Assembly (NCBI RefSeq): GCF_011617245.1
Contig: NZ_CP050152.1
Location: 1,846,503-1,910,502, forward strand
Origin: Brevibacterium atlanticum
GTDB lineage: Bacteria; Actinomycetota; Actinomycetes; Actinomycetales; Brevibacteriaceae
Length of the DNA stretch: 64,000 nucleotides
Direction of reading: 5' to 3'
The notes under the pieces are model-generated. The model was not told the origin of the DNA and did no database searches. It saw nothing but the letters and a program-made list of their open reading frames with translations. Shown here piece by piece: positions 40,496 to 52,812 of the stretch. Positions within the stretch are counted from its first letter, which is position 1, and every line of letters starts with the position of its first letter. Made by a program: the position numbers and the translations under genes.

Positions 40496-41047
40496 ATGAC
40501 TCCGGTTACCATCGTCGCGTCCGAGGAGAACCCGCTTCTCCCCGCGCTGTACGACATCGTCTGGAGTGCCGTCTGCCTGCTGATCGTCTTCCTGGTTGTC
40601 TGGAAGTACGTCCTGCCGGCCTTCAACAAGACCCTCGACGAGCGCGCCGAGCGCATTCAGGGTGGCATTGAGAAGGCCGAGAAGGTTCAGGCCGAAGCCG
40701 ATCAGGCTCTGGCCGAGTATCAGAAGCAGCTCGCCGACGGTCGTGCAGAGGCTGCACGACTGCGCGCCGAGGCTCAGGAAGAGGGCGCTCAGATCATCGC
40801 CGATATGAAGGCTCAGGCTCACACCGAGGCTGATCGCATCATTGCAACGGCACAGACCCAGATCGACGCCGAACGTCAGGCTGCCATGGTGCAGCTGCGT
40901 TCCGAGGTCGGCGCCTTGGCCACGGACCTGGCTTCGCGGATCGTCGGAGAGTCGCTCACCGATGATCAGCGCTCGGCCAACGTGGTTGATCGCTTCATCG
41001 CCGATCTCGAGTCCGACTCCTCCGCACAGCCGGTCAAGGGGGCGTGA
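40496..41047 (+). CDS. atpF: F1Fo ATP synthase subunit b
   Basis: A 183-residue stalk subunit: one N-terminal helix (about residues 20-38, IVWSAVCLLIVFLVVWKYVL) and a long Ala/Glu/Gln-rich coiled coil. No lipobox is present. Its stop is joined to the atpH start (GTGATG). Confidence 0.94.
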   Translation: MTPVTIVASEENPLLPALYDIVWSAVCLLIVFLVVWKYVLPAFNKTLDERAERIQGGIEKAEKVQAEADQALAEYQKQLADGRAEAARLRAEAQEEGAQIIADMKAQAHTEADRIIATAQTQIDAERQAAMVQLRSEVGALATDLASRIVGESLTDDQRSANVVDRFIADLESDSSAQPVKGA

Positions 41048-41853
41048 TGCTCCAGTCGAGCAGACTGTCCCTGCAGGCCGTTCTCGAAACCGCCAACTCC
41101 GAGATCTCGGCGGGCGACGCCCGAGGCATCGGTGAAGGCACACTCGCCGTCGTGGGAGTGCTGGCGGAGAACGTCGGTCTGCGCAAGGCCTTGGCGGACT
41201 CGTCCGAGTCGGCCGAGAAGAAGCAGCAGCTGCTGCGGACTCTGTTCTCGACTCGGACAGCCGATGCGGTTCTGCGCATCGCGGATGCGGCCGTCGGCCA
41301 GCGCTGGGCTCGTACCCAGGATCTGGTCACGAGCCTCGAGGTCGCAGGCGTGACCGCCGTGGCAGCCGCTGCCCAGGCCAATGGCGAACTCGGTCAGGTC
41401 GAAGAGGAAGTCTTCCGCTTTGCGCGCCTGCTCGAATCGGAGCACGAACTCGCTCGTGCACTCGATTCGGACGCGCCGGCGGAGACCAAGCGGAGCCTTG
41501 TCTCCGATCTGCTCTCCGGCAAGGCCAGCCCCGACACCATCACCCTGATCGTTCAGGCGGCACTGCATCCGCGCGGCCTCCGCGTGGCGACCGCGCTCGA
41601 TCAGTACAGCGACATCCTCGCGGCCCGGCAGCAGCGCTCGGTTGCGGACGTCACCGTCGCCAAACCGCTGACCGAGGCCCAGACCGAGAAGCTGCAGTCG
41701 GCGCTGTCGGCGAGCTACGGTCGTGAACTCGTGCTCAATGTCCAGGTCGACCCGAGTGTCCTTGGGGGAGTCCGGGTCCAGGTGGGCGACGAGATGATGA
41801 ACTCCACCGTGGCCGATCGACTGGCCGATGTGCAGCGCAAGCTCGCAGGTTGA
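41047..41853 (+). CDS. atpH: F1Fo ATP synthase subunit delta
   Basis: A 268-residue OSCP/delta subunit, longer than the E. coli protein (177) as is usual in actinobacteria. The conserved C-terminal domain reads LVLNVQVDPSVLGGVRVQVGDEMMNSTV. ATG 41047 overlaps the atpF stop by one base; GTG 41044 is an equally possible start. Confidence 0.93.
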   Translation: MLQSSRLSLQAVLETANSEISAGDARGIGEGTLAVVGVLAENVGLRKALADSSESAEKKQQLLRTLFSTRTADAVLRIADAAVGQRWARTQDLVTSLEVAGVTAVAAAAQANGELGQVEEEVFRFARLLESEHELARALDSDAPAETKRSLVSDLLSGKASPDTITLIVQAALHPRGLRVATALDQYSDILAARQQRSVADVTVAKPLTEAQTEKLQSALSASYGRELVLNVQVDPSVLGGVRVQVGDEMMNSTVADRLADVQRKLAG

Positions 41854-41934
41854 CACAAGTGGCCGGCTCCTCCGGCATAGGCGGCCCACCGGTCGTCGGA
41901 CGCAAGATTTGAGTAAAGGAAGCAGGGAAACCAG

Positions 41935-43569
<1,635 letters not shown>

Positions 43570-43600
43570 ACCTGTTCCGTAACGGCGAAAGGAAGAACTG

Positions 43601-46008
<2,408 letters not shown>

Positions 46009-46011
46009 GCC

Positions 46012-46272
46012 ATGGCGACACTCGAAGTGAATGTCGTGGCTGCCGATCGCGAGGTGTGGGTCGGTGAGGCCAAGCGCGTCATCGCCCGCACTCTCGATGG
46101 CGAGATCGGCATCCTGGCAGGTCATGAGCCTGTCCTGGGTGTCGTCGCCGATGGCGAGGCGCGGATTCTCACCACCGGTGAGGAGACCATCAGGGTCAAG
46201 GCCGATGGGGGTTTCCTCTCGGTGGAGAACAATCGCGTGATCATTGCCGCTGATCAGGCCGAACTTCTCTGA
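46012..46272 (+). CDS. atpC: F1Fo ATP synthase subunit epsilon
   Basis: An 86-residue protein holding just the N-terminal beta-sandwich (GEIGILAGHEPVLGVVADGEARI). The C-terminal helical hairpin of other epsilon subunits is shortened or absent, so the classic epsilon inhibition may not operate. It ends the atp operon 3 nt after atpD. Confidence 0.93.
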   Translation: MATLEVNVVAADREVWVGEAKRVIARTLDGEIGILAGHEPVLGVVADGEARILTTGEETIRVKADGGFLSVENNRVIIAADQAELL

Positions 46273-46294
46273 TCTGCACGTTACACTGGCAACC

Positions 46295-46762
46295 GTGAAC
46301 CCTTCTGTCCTGCTGATCGTTCTGCTCTCATTGGTAGGACTCGCGCTTGCTCTGATCGTCGTCGTGACGATCCGACGTAGGTCGATCTCGAAGCTCTCGG
46401 GTGCTTTCGACTGTTCCATCAACGTGGGCGAGGAGTATTCTTCTCGCCCACGTTGGCGTTTGGGCGTCGCAGTGTTCTCGGTGGCGTCCCTGGACTGGTA
46501 CCCGGTCTTCGCCCTGACACGCCGGGCGGCATTCCGGCTGCCGCGGGCCGACCTCGACATCCTCGTGCGTCGCAAGCCGACCTCGGGGGAGCAGTATTCC
46601 GTTCTGCCCGATGCCGTCGTCGTTGACTGCTCCTACGGCAAAGCAGACGGTCGTCCTCGCTCGGTGTCGTTGGCGATGGATACCGAGTCGCTGTCCACGA
46701 TGGCCTCGTGGCTGGAGTCCTCACCTCCAGGTTTCAACCCGACGATGGGACGTTTCACCTAA
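46295..46762 (+). CDS. DUF2550 family membrane-anchored protein
   Basis: A 155-residue protein with one N-terminal helix (residues 3-27, [21 protein letters not shown]) and a soluble domain rich in Arg/Leu, of the DUF2550 family found between atpC and murA in actinobacteria. Its function is unknown. GTG 46295 has no Shine-Dalgarno sequence; TACACT (46282-46287) lies 7 nt upstream, which suggests a leaderless transcript starting here. The stop overlaps the murA start by one base (TAATG). Confidence 0.82.
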   Translation: MNPSVLLIVLLSLVGLALALIVVVTIRRRSISKLSGAFDCSINVGEEYSSRPRWRLGVAVFSVASLDWYPVFALTRRAAFRLPRADLDILVRRKPTSGEQYSVLPDAVVVDCSYGKADGRPRSVSLAMDTESLSTMASWLESSPPGFNPTMGRFT

Positions 46763-48075
46763 TGGATGTCTTCCGTTTGACAGGTCCGACGCGTCTGCGC
46801 GGTGTCATCGACGTCAGGGGCGCGAAGAACAGTGTCCTCAAGCTCATGGCGGCCAGCCTGCTGGCAGTCGGTCGGAGCACGATCACGAATGTTCCGGCGA
46901 TCCTCGATGTGAGGATCATGGTCGAACTCCTCGTGCGGCTCGGGTGCGAAGTCGACTACGATTCCGATGCTGGTGTCGTGAGCATCGATGTGCCCGAAGA
47001 GGTCGGGATCCAGGCGGATTACGAACTGGTCCGCGCAATGCGGGCGTCGATCTCCGTGCTCGGTCCGCTGACCGCACGGATGCGCGCAGCTCACGTTGCC
47101 CTCCCCGGCGGCGACGCCATCGGTTCGCGCGGCCTCGACATGCACCAGGCCGGGCTCGAGGCCCTCGGCGCCGAGGTGCATCTCGATCACGGCTACTTCG
47201 TCGCCGAAGCTCCCGACGGTCTGTGCGGAACCGAGATCGTCCTTGAATTTCCCTCGGTGGGAGCCACCGAGAACCTCGTCATGGCCGCCACGCTGGCGCA
47301 CGGTTCGACGACGATCTCGAATGCGGCCCGCGAACCCGAGATCGTCGACATCTGCACGATGCTCGTCGAGATGGGCGCGGACATCGACGGCATCGGAACC
47401 TCTGAACTCACGATCACCGGTGTCTCGGATCTGCGACCGGTGACGCACCGCACGGTCGGCGACCGCATCGTTGCGGGGACATTCGCCTTCGGCGCCGCTC
47501 TCAGCGGCGGCGACGTCACCGTCCGCGGAGTCGGACTCGATCTCATGCCGAACATCGGACTCAAGCTCAGGGATTCCGGGGCGAGCGTCGACGACCTCGG
47601 GGAGATCAGCCTCGGCGATGGCACCATCGGACAGGGATTCCGCGTCGTCGGAGCCGAACGCCCGCACGCGATCAGGGTCGCGACCATGCCGTTCCCTGGA
47701 TTCCCCACCGATCTCCAGCCATTCGTCATCGCTCTCAACTCGGTCTCCGACGGCATCGGACTGCTGTCGGAGAACCTGTTCGAGGCACGGTGGCGGTTCG
47801 TCCAGGAGATCGCCCGCCTCGGTGCGAAGGTGCGCATCGACGGCAACCACGCGCTCGTGACCGGCAGTGAGAGCCTCTCCGGTGCCGAAGTCGAAGCCTC
47901 GGACATCCGCGCCGGTGCCGGACTCGTCATGGCGGCTCTGCGCGCCGGGGGAGTGACCGAGGTGTCGGGCATCGACCACATCGAACGCGGTTACGAGAAC
48001 TTCGTGCCCAACCTGCGCAGCCTCGGCGTCGATATCGAACGCGTGGAGAAGCGCGACGTCCTCAGCTTCGAATAG
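46762..48075 (+). CDS. murA: UDP-N-acetylglucosamine 1-carboxyvinyltransferase (Asp-type)
   Basis: A 437-residue EPT-family enzyme for the first committed step of peptidoglycan synthesis. GAKNS (Lys22, Asn23) and the PEP/UDP-GlcNAc-site motifs are present. The catalytic-loop Cys (Cys115 in E. coli) is Asp118 in [12 protein letters not shown]. The same change in mycobacterial MurA keeps activity and gives intrinsic resistance to fosfomycin, which alkylates the Cys. ATG 46762 is coupled to DUF2550. Confidence 0.92.
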   Translation: MDVFRLTGPTRLRGVIDVRGAKNSVLKLMAASLLAVGRSTITNVPAILDVRIMVELLVRLGCEVDYDSDAGVVSIDVPEEVGIQADYELVRAMRASISVLGPLTARMRAAHVALPGGDAIGSRGLDMHQAGLEALGAEVHLDHGYFVAEAPDGLCGTEIVLEFPSVGATENLVMAATLAHGSTTISNAAREPEIVDICTMLVEMGADIDGIGTSELTITGVSDLRPVTHRTVGDRIVAGTFAFGAALSGGDVTVRGVGLDLMPNIGLKLRDSGASVDDLGEISLGDGTIGQGFRVVGAERPHAIRVATMPFPGFPTDLQPFVIALNSVSDGIGLLSENLFEARWRFVQEIARLGAKVRIDGNHALVTGSESLSGAEVEASDIRAGAGLVMAALRAGGVTEVSGIDHIERGYENFVPNLRSLGVDIERVEKRDVLSFE

Positions 48076-48182
48076 CCCACCATTTTCGCCCCGGCAACCT
48101 ACGATCCGTCTCGAACCGAACCTGCCCGACGGCGTCGGCCCGCAGCCAACTTTCCCGGCACCGGCGCGATCGTCCACGCAGC

Positions 48183-48334
48183 GCTCGTTCAAGCCGGCGC
48201 TCTTCTGTCTAGACTTCTTTTGCTCGTTCAAGACGTACCGCGTCTGTGGAACGGTGGACGGCTCGTCAAGTGCGCTCGGCCTTGAATGAGGTTTGACGAC
48301 GGCCACATCTGAACCTGCAGACTGCCTTCAAGCG
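48183..48334. repeat. Cluster of TCGTTCAAG-type short repeats (left side)
   Basis: The 365 bp between murA and the next gene hold no convincing gene. They contain two identical 11-mers, GCTCGTTCAAG (48183-48193 and 48222-48232), a 10-nt variant GCTCGTCAAG (48261-48270), the opposite-strand form CCTTGAATGAG (48280-48290) and GCCTTCAAGCG (48324-48334). Confidence 0.5.
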
Positions 48335-48390
48335 CCGTCTCATCTGCTCGCGGGCCGGAGAATTCGCCATCTGTGCGCACGAGTCGACGG

Positions 48391-48399
48391 TTATCCACA
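48391..48399 (+). promoter_or_regulatory. Single perfect DnaA box
   Basis: TTATCCACA, the exact 9-mer consensus, lies 42 nt before the AbiEi/DUF559-like gene. Only one copy is present, so it may be chance or a local DnaA-responsive site. Confidence 0.35.
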
Positions 48400-48440
48400 G
48401 GACGGAATCTCGGGGTGGCCTCGACAAGGTCTGGTCGCTC

Positions 48441-49451
48441 ATGCTTGGTGGCATGTATGGATGTCTGACGACGGCCGCTCTCAACGCCGCGGGGTGGGAC
48501 TGTCATCGAATCAAAACGGCTGAGCGATGCTGTCTGCGGCGTCTGGAGCGTGGGCGATACCTCGTCGCGTCGGTGTGTGACAAGCCGGAACACAGTTTCG
48601 TCGCTGCGATCGCCGAGGCGGCGACGACCACTCTGCCCAAGGAGACGAGGGGCCAGCGCAAGCGCGCAGAGGATCTGAGGATCCTGCTCAGGTCATATGT
48701 CGATCGCATTCCTCAGGACTCGGTGTTCTCCCATCGCAGCGCACTCGTCGTCCACGGCCTTCCGATTCCGTATCTCGAAAAGGGTGAGGTGTTCGCCGAA
48801 TCCGTCAACCCTCGCTACGGCGTGCGACTGGCGAACATGCTGGTCAGGCGCCGAGCGCTGGACTCCGGTACACATGAGATCGTCAATGGGATTCCGGTCA
48901 CGACCGTGCTTCAGACGGTGCACGACATCGCTCGCGACTGCCCGCTGGCATTCTCCGTGGCAGTGCTCGATTCGGCGGTGCGTGAGTCGGTCCTGACGCT
49001 CGGCGAGATCCGGACCCATTTCGAGTCTCACCCGGTTCGCACCGGCACTCGGAAGATGCTCACCGCCCTCGACAACGTCGACGGTCGCCGGGAGAGCGTG
49101 GCGGAATCGATCTGCGCGGTGCGCTTCGTCGAGCATTCGATGTCCGGATTCGAACCGCAGGTCGACATCTTCGACGAGAGCGGCAGACATCTGGCACGGA
49201 CCGATTTCGCCGATGTCCACGCGAAAGTGATCGCGGAGGTCGACGGAGCGGCGAAGTATCACCTCGACGGAGCCGATCCACAGCAGTCGTTCGAACGCGA
49301 GAGGAGTCGCGAGTATGCACTCCGCAACGAAGGGTGGATGGTCTTTCGCATTCGCTGGAGCGAGCTGTTCTCCGCCGGTGTCTTCCTGCGCATCAAAGAA
49401 GCTGTGCGGCGGCGCATGGTCGTCGACGAACGACGGCAGCGGGAAGTGTGA
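48441..49451 (+). CDS. AbiEi-antitoxin-like / DUF559-like protein of unknown function
   Basis: A 336-residue protein. The N-terminal half resembles actinobacterial AbiEi-type helix-turn-helix proteins (LRRLERGRYLVA at about residues 31-42, then VFSHRSALVVHGLPI). The C-terminal part resembles a DUF559/VSR-type nuclease fold (FADVHAKVIAEVDGAAKYHLDG, FERERSREYALRNEGWMVFRIRWSEL). No toxin partner is adjacent. Codon use looks a little less GC-biased than the neighbours, and it is the only gene here without a fixed actinobacterial context. ATG 48441 is the longest start; the N-terminus is uncertain. The role could be defence-related, but this is inference. Confidence 0.6.
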   Translation: MLGGMYGCLTTAALNAAGWDCHRIKTAERCCLRRLERGRYLVASVCDKPEHSFVAAIAEAATTTLPKETRGQRKRAEDLRILLRSYVDRIPQDSVFSHRSALVVHGLPIPYLEKGEVFAESVNPRYGVRLANMLVRRRALDSGTHEIVNGIPVTTVLQTVHDIARDCPLAFSVAVLDSAVRESVLTLGEIRTHFESHPVRTGTRKMLTALDNVDGRRESVAESICAVRFVEHSMSGFEPQVDIFDESGRHLARTDFADVHAKVIAEVDGAAKYHLDGADPQQSFERERSREYALRNEGWMVFRIRWSELFSAGVFLRIKEAVRRRMVVDERRQREV

Positions 49452-49460
49452 TCCCCGGTC

Positions 49461-49579
49461 TCGCTCAAGGCGGACAGCACCTGTGGACCGGAGCGCGACT
49501 CGACAGAGGTGTTCCGCCTTGAACGACCGCAGAGACGTGCGCGTACAGGCGACGGATGCGCGTGGCCTTGAACGACGGC
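49461..49579. repeat. Cluster of CCTTGAACGA-type short repeats (right side)
   Basis: TCGCTCAAGGCGG (49461-49473) is a near-perfect inverted copy of CCGCCTTGAACGA (49514-49526). GCCTTGAACGACGGCAGAA, beginning at about 49565, repeats the second copy over about 20 bp with two mismatches. These are the same core as the repeats on the left side of the AbiEi/DUF559-like gene. Confidence 0.5.
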
Positions 49580-49581
49580 AG

Positions 49582-49600
49582 AAACCCCACCGAGGCGGGG
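49582..49600 (-). terminator. Terminator of nucS
   Basis: On the minus strand: CCCCGC, a CTCG tetraloop, GTGGGG, then TTTCTG. The stem is 6 bp with one G-U pair and directly precedes a short T run, 13 nt after the nucS stop. Confidence 0.6.
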
Positions 49601-49612
49601 CGAACTATCCGG

Positions 49613-50308
49613 TCAGAACAGGCGCGAGTCCGGGTCGTCCATACCCCGCAGCGCGTCGTAGTCGAGGACGACGCAGCGGATGCCCCGGTCCTCGGCGAGC
49701 GTACGTGCCTGGGGTTTGATCTCCTGAGCTGCGAAGACCCCTTCGACAGGGCTGAGCAGGGGATCGCGGTTCATCAGCTCGAGGTAGCGCGTGAGCTGTT
49801 CGACTCCGTCGATGTCTCCGCGACGCTTGATCTCGATCGCTACCGATCTCTGGACATGATCCTTGGCCAGGATGTCGACGGGACCGATCGCCGTCATGTA
49901 TTCGCGACGCACGAGGCTGTAACCGGTGCCGAGTGTCTCGATATGCTCGGCCAACAGCTCCTGCAGATGCGCCTCGACGCCGTCTTTGACCAGTCCGGGA
50001 TCGACACCGAACTCGTAGCTGTCATCGGAGATCACTTCGGCGATGGAGATGATGAGACGGTCCCCGGTCTTCGTCTGGGAGACCTCCCACAACTCGGTCA
50101 GACCCGCGGCCGTCTGCTCGGCGTCCGGCTCGAGGTGCCGGATCGTGCACGGGGGAGTCATCCAGTTGAGCGGTTTGTACGAACCGCCGTCGGAATGGAT
50201 GAGGATCGACCCGTCTGCCTTGAGCATGATGAGGCGGGTAGCCATCGGAAGGTGGGCGGTCAGACGACCGGCATAATCAACGGAGCATTCGGCAATGACA
50301 AGACGCAC
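49613..50308 (-). CDS. nucS: Endonuclease NucS (EndoMS), mismatch-specific
   Basis: A 231-residue protein: an N-terminal beta-rich DNA-binding domain ([39 protein letters not shown]) and a C-terminal RecB-like nuclease domain with [17 protein letters not shown] and QLTRYLELM. NucS replaces MutS/MutL in most actinobacteria by cutting both strands at mismatches, together with the beta clamp. GTG 50308 has TAGGCT 7 nt upstream and no Shine-Dalgarno sequence, so it is probably leaderless. Divergent from the next gene across only 30 bp. Confidence 0.95.
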   Translation of the reverse strand: MRLVIAECSVDYAGRLTAHLPMATRLIMLKADGSILIHSDGGSYKPLNWMTPPCTIRHLEPDAEQTAAGLTELWEVSQTKTGDRLIISIAEVISDDSYEFGVDPGLVKDGVEAHLQELLAEHIETLGTGYSLVRREYMTAIGPVDILAKDHVQRSVAIEIKRRGDIDGVEQLTRYLELMNRDPLLSPVEGVFAAQEIKPQARTLAEDRGIRCVVLDYDALRGMDDPDSRLF

Positions 50309-50338
50309 GCGCTTCAGCCTACGTGAGACAATGGGCCA

Positions 50339-50635
50339 ATGCCACGATCTTCATCCTCGCGTCGCACGAACAAATGGCAGCGGAGTCCCAGAGACCTCTC
50401 CGATGCGGTGTCCGGGATGCGCACGAGCCGCTCGCTCTCGGACGGGACATGGTCGGTGCAGACGGTGCGAGGCAGCGATTCCGGCAAGGTCTACGTCTGC
50501 CCCGGTTGCGGACGTGAGGTCAGTGCGGCTTCGACTCACATCGTCGCGTGGCGGGAGGAAGCCAGGCACGGAGTGGAGATCGGAGTCGACAGCCGGCGGC
50601 ACTGGCATTCGCGTTGTTTCGATCGTTTCAGGTGA
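50339..50635 (+). CDS. Small conserved zinc-finger protein
   Basis: A 98-residue basic protein. The C-terminal half has [13 protein letters not shown] and HWHSRCF, a likely CxxC...H...HxxxC zinc site similar to an HNH-like or treble-clef finger. The N-terminal half is Ser/Arg-rich and disordered. Actinobacterial orthologues beside nucS are annotated as ATP/GTP-binding proteins without clear support. ATG 50339 follows GACAAT by 6 nt and has no Shine-Dalgarno sequence, so it may be leaderless. A role beside NucS in repair is possible but unproved. Confidence 0.75.
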   Translation: MPRSSSSRRTNKWQRSPRDLSDAVSGMRTSRSLSDGTWSVQTVRGSDSGKVYVCPGCGREVSAASTHIVAWREEARHGVEIGVDSRRHWHSRCFDRFR

Positions 50636-50765
50636 TGAGCACGGCCGACGGGGCCTGACCGCGACGCAGCGAGTTCGTGAGTGACGAGGTGGGCCCACGA
50701 GTTCACGAACGGCGCGATGATTTCCCGAAGGACCGAGTGGGCCGACGTACGACTCAGCGCAATGA

Positions 50766-50793
50766 CGAAGGGACCCGCGAACGGGTCCCTTCG
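50766..50793. terminator. Convergent hairpin between the zinc-finger gene and the coiled-coil gene
   Basis: A perfect 12-bp stem (CGAAGGGACCCG / CGGGTCCCTTCG) around a CGAA tetraloop. Confidence 0.7.
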
Positions 50794-50844
50794 GACTATT
50801 CAACCCTCAGCGATGCGAGCGCCGGCGATGCGATCGCCCGGCGC

Positions 50845-52584
50845 TCAGCGCAGCGAGTTGCGTGATCGTGTCGTCTTCGAGCTGCCGTTCTTCGAACCTG
50901 ACACCTGGGCATCGATCGAGATGGTGTCCTCGTCGGTGGCTCCATTGGGCAGGTTCTCGCCCTTCCCGCTCTTGTCAGCGGATTCATCAGAGGCTTCAGC
51001 GGACTCACCGTTCGCCTCAGCGGACGTCGAGTCCGCGGTTGCGGAATCGGACGAGGCCACCGAATCGGTCGACTGGGCGCCGGAGGCCTGCGCCTTGGCA
51101 CCTGCCGTCTTCGCATCGGCTTCGCCGGCCGTCGCGCCGGCGGAGTCCTTCGAGTCCTTGGTGCTCTTGTCCTGGTGTCCCTGTGACTTCGCGACGTTCT
51201 GACCGGTCGTGCCGGTCTGAGCGTTCTGCGAACCCGCGGACTCGGTGCCGACGGCAGCGGACTCGGCGGACGCGTCGCTCTTCGCAGCGGAGTCGCCCGA
51301 TGAGGCAGCGGTCGATTCGGAGTCTCCTCCGTCGGACTCGGCGGGGTCGTCGGCCAGCAGGTCCTCGAGCTCCTGACCATCGGCGATCTGTTCGGTTGCG
51401 TGGGCGGCCGACTCGGCTTTCGCCGGATCGATGCTGTCGCCACCCATGACACCTGGCATGGCGAACAGCGAACGCAGCTGATCGAGCTGTGCCGTGATGG
51501 TCTTGCGCTGCTTCGTGAGCAGATCCACCTGAGACTGAGCGGAAGCCACATTGCGCTTGGCTTCGGCGGCCGACTCCTCGATGGTGGCCTCTGCGGTGGC
51601 GCGAGCCTCGGCGATGAGAGTCTGGGCGCGCGACTTTCCGTCGGCGATGATCTCGTCGGCCTTCTTCACGGCGTCCGTGCGCGTGGCCTCCGCGCGCTCC
51701 GCCGCCTCCTTGGCCTCGGCATCGGCCTTCGCGGCGCGTGCCTGGGCATCATCGATGAGCTTCTTGTTCTCGGCCTGTGCTTCTTCGTAGCGCTTCTTAC
51801 GTTCGGATTCGGCGTCCTTGCGCTTGGCCGCGAGCTCGACGTCGAAGTCGTTGCTGGCCTTCTTCGAAGCCTCATCGCGGGCCTTCGCGGTGGCGAGGAG
51901 TTCATCGGCCTGAGCCTGCGCGGTCGCCACGGTCTCTTCGGCCTCGGCTTTCGCCGCGGCACGCAGATCGGCGCCTTCCTTCTCGGCGGTCGCACGCAGC
52001 TCGGAGAGTTCGAGGTCGAGGCTCTCGCGGGCCTCCTTGGCCGAAGCGGCGTTGGCCTCCCGGGCCTGGTTGGTCTCCCGCTCGGTCGTCGCCTTGAGCT
52101 CGGCGGCGCGCTTCTCTGCGGCCTTGACGGTCTCCTCGGCACGCAGCTCGGCCGAGGAGATGATCGCATCGGCCTCGGACCGCGCATTCGACAGGGTGTC
52201 ATTGCTCTCGGTGTGCATCCGAGCGCGAGCGGACGCCGCCTCGGCGCGGGCCTTGTTGCGAATGGTCTCGGCATCGGAGTTGGCCTGGGCCAAGGTCTCA
52301 CGGGCCTGGGATTCGGCGATCTTGAGCAGGTGGTCGATGCGGCTGCCGGGAGGACCCGAGGCCTCGGCATTGTCGTTCGCGGCCTTCTTCAGCTGGGCCT
52401 TCGCCTCCGAAAGCTCACCGGCGATCTGCAGCTTCGCCCGGTCGGCATTGATGACCTGACTCCGCGCATCCGCCAGCGCTTTGCGGACCGATTCGACCTC
52501 GGTGCGCAGCTGCTGCAGGCGCGAATCGACTTCACTCTTTTCGTAGCCGCGCATCGCTGTGCGGAATTCTTCGGTGGGCGTCAC
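50845..52584 (-). CDS. Long coiled-coil protein, DivIVA/Scy-like
   Basis: A 579-residue protein. Residues 1-30 (FRTAMRGYEKSEVDSRLQQL) resemble the start of DivIVA-type membrane-targeting domains (GY-x-x-x-EVD). Residues about 20-375 are a nearly uninterrupted Ala/Glu/Arg/Lys coiled coil, followed by a short globular patch (LRSLFAMPGVMGG) and an Asp/Ser/Ala/Gly-rich disordered tail of about 180 residues. This suits a polar or cell-wall scaffold such as Scy or Wag31. The GTG start has AGGAG 9-10 nt upstream. No single family fits well. Confidence 0.7.
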   Translation of the reverse strand: MTPTEEFRTAMRGYEKSEVDSRLQQLRTEVESVRKALADARSQVINADRAKLQIAGELSEAKAQLKKAANDNAEASGPPGSRIDHLLKIAESQARETLAQANSDAETIRNKARAEAASARARMHTESNDTLSNARSEADAIISSAELRAEETVKAAEKRAAELKATTERETNQAREANAASAKEARESLDLELSELRATAEKEGADLRAAAKAEAEETVATAQAQADELLATAKARDEASKKASNDFDVELAAKRKDAESERKKRYEEAQAENKKLIDDAQARAAKADAEAKEAAERAEATRTDAVKKADEIIADGKSRAQTLIAEARATAEATIEESAAEAKRNVASAQSQVDLLTKQRKTITAQLDQLRSLFAMPGVMGGDSIDPAKAESAAHATEQIADGQELEDLLADDPAESDGGDSESTAASSGDSAAKSDASAESAAVGTESAGSQNAQTGTTGQNVAKSQGHQDKSTKDSKDSAGATAGEADAKTAGAKAQASGAQSTDSVASSDSATADSTSAEANGESAEASDESADKSGKGENLPNGATDEDTISIDAQVSGSKNGSSKTTRSRNSLR

Positions 52585-52812
52585 TGAAGCGAACTCCTGT
52601 CGTCTGGGAGGGGTGATCTGGGCTGTCCTCGTCCTACTCTAACGGAGACTCCATGAGTGTTGGGTGCGAATGCTCGACAGTGGTCAGAAGCGATCGAAGG
52701 CGTAAGACGGGACCCCGTGACCGAGGCCACAGTCTCCTCGACTACGCTGGGTGGTATCGATGACCACACGTGCCGGGATCAGGTTTCCGGCGCGCGGATC
52801 CGAGGAGGAACA

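Noticed and set aside
48183..48334. CRISPR array
   Set aside because: The repeats are 9-13 nt, occur in both orientations and lack regular spacers; no cas genes are present.
48391..48399. Chromosome replication origin
   Set aside because: Only one DnaA box, no AT-rich unwinding region and no dnaA/dnaN genes nearby.
48076..48440. rRNA operon after murA, as found in mycobacteria
   Set aside because: No 16S-like sequence occurs here or elsewhere in the window.
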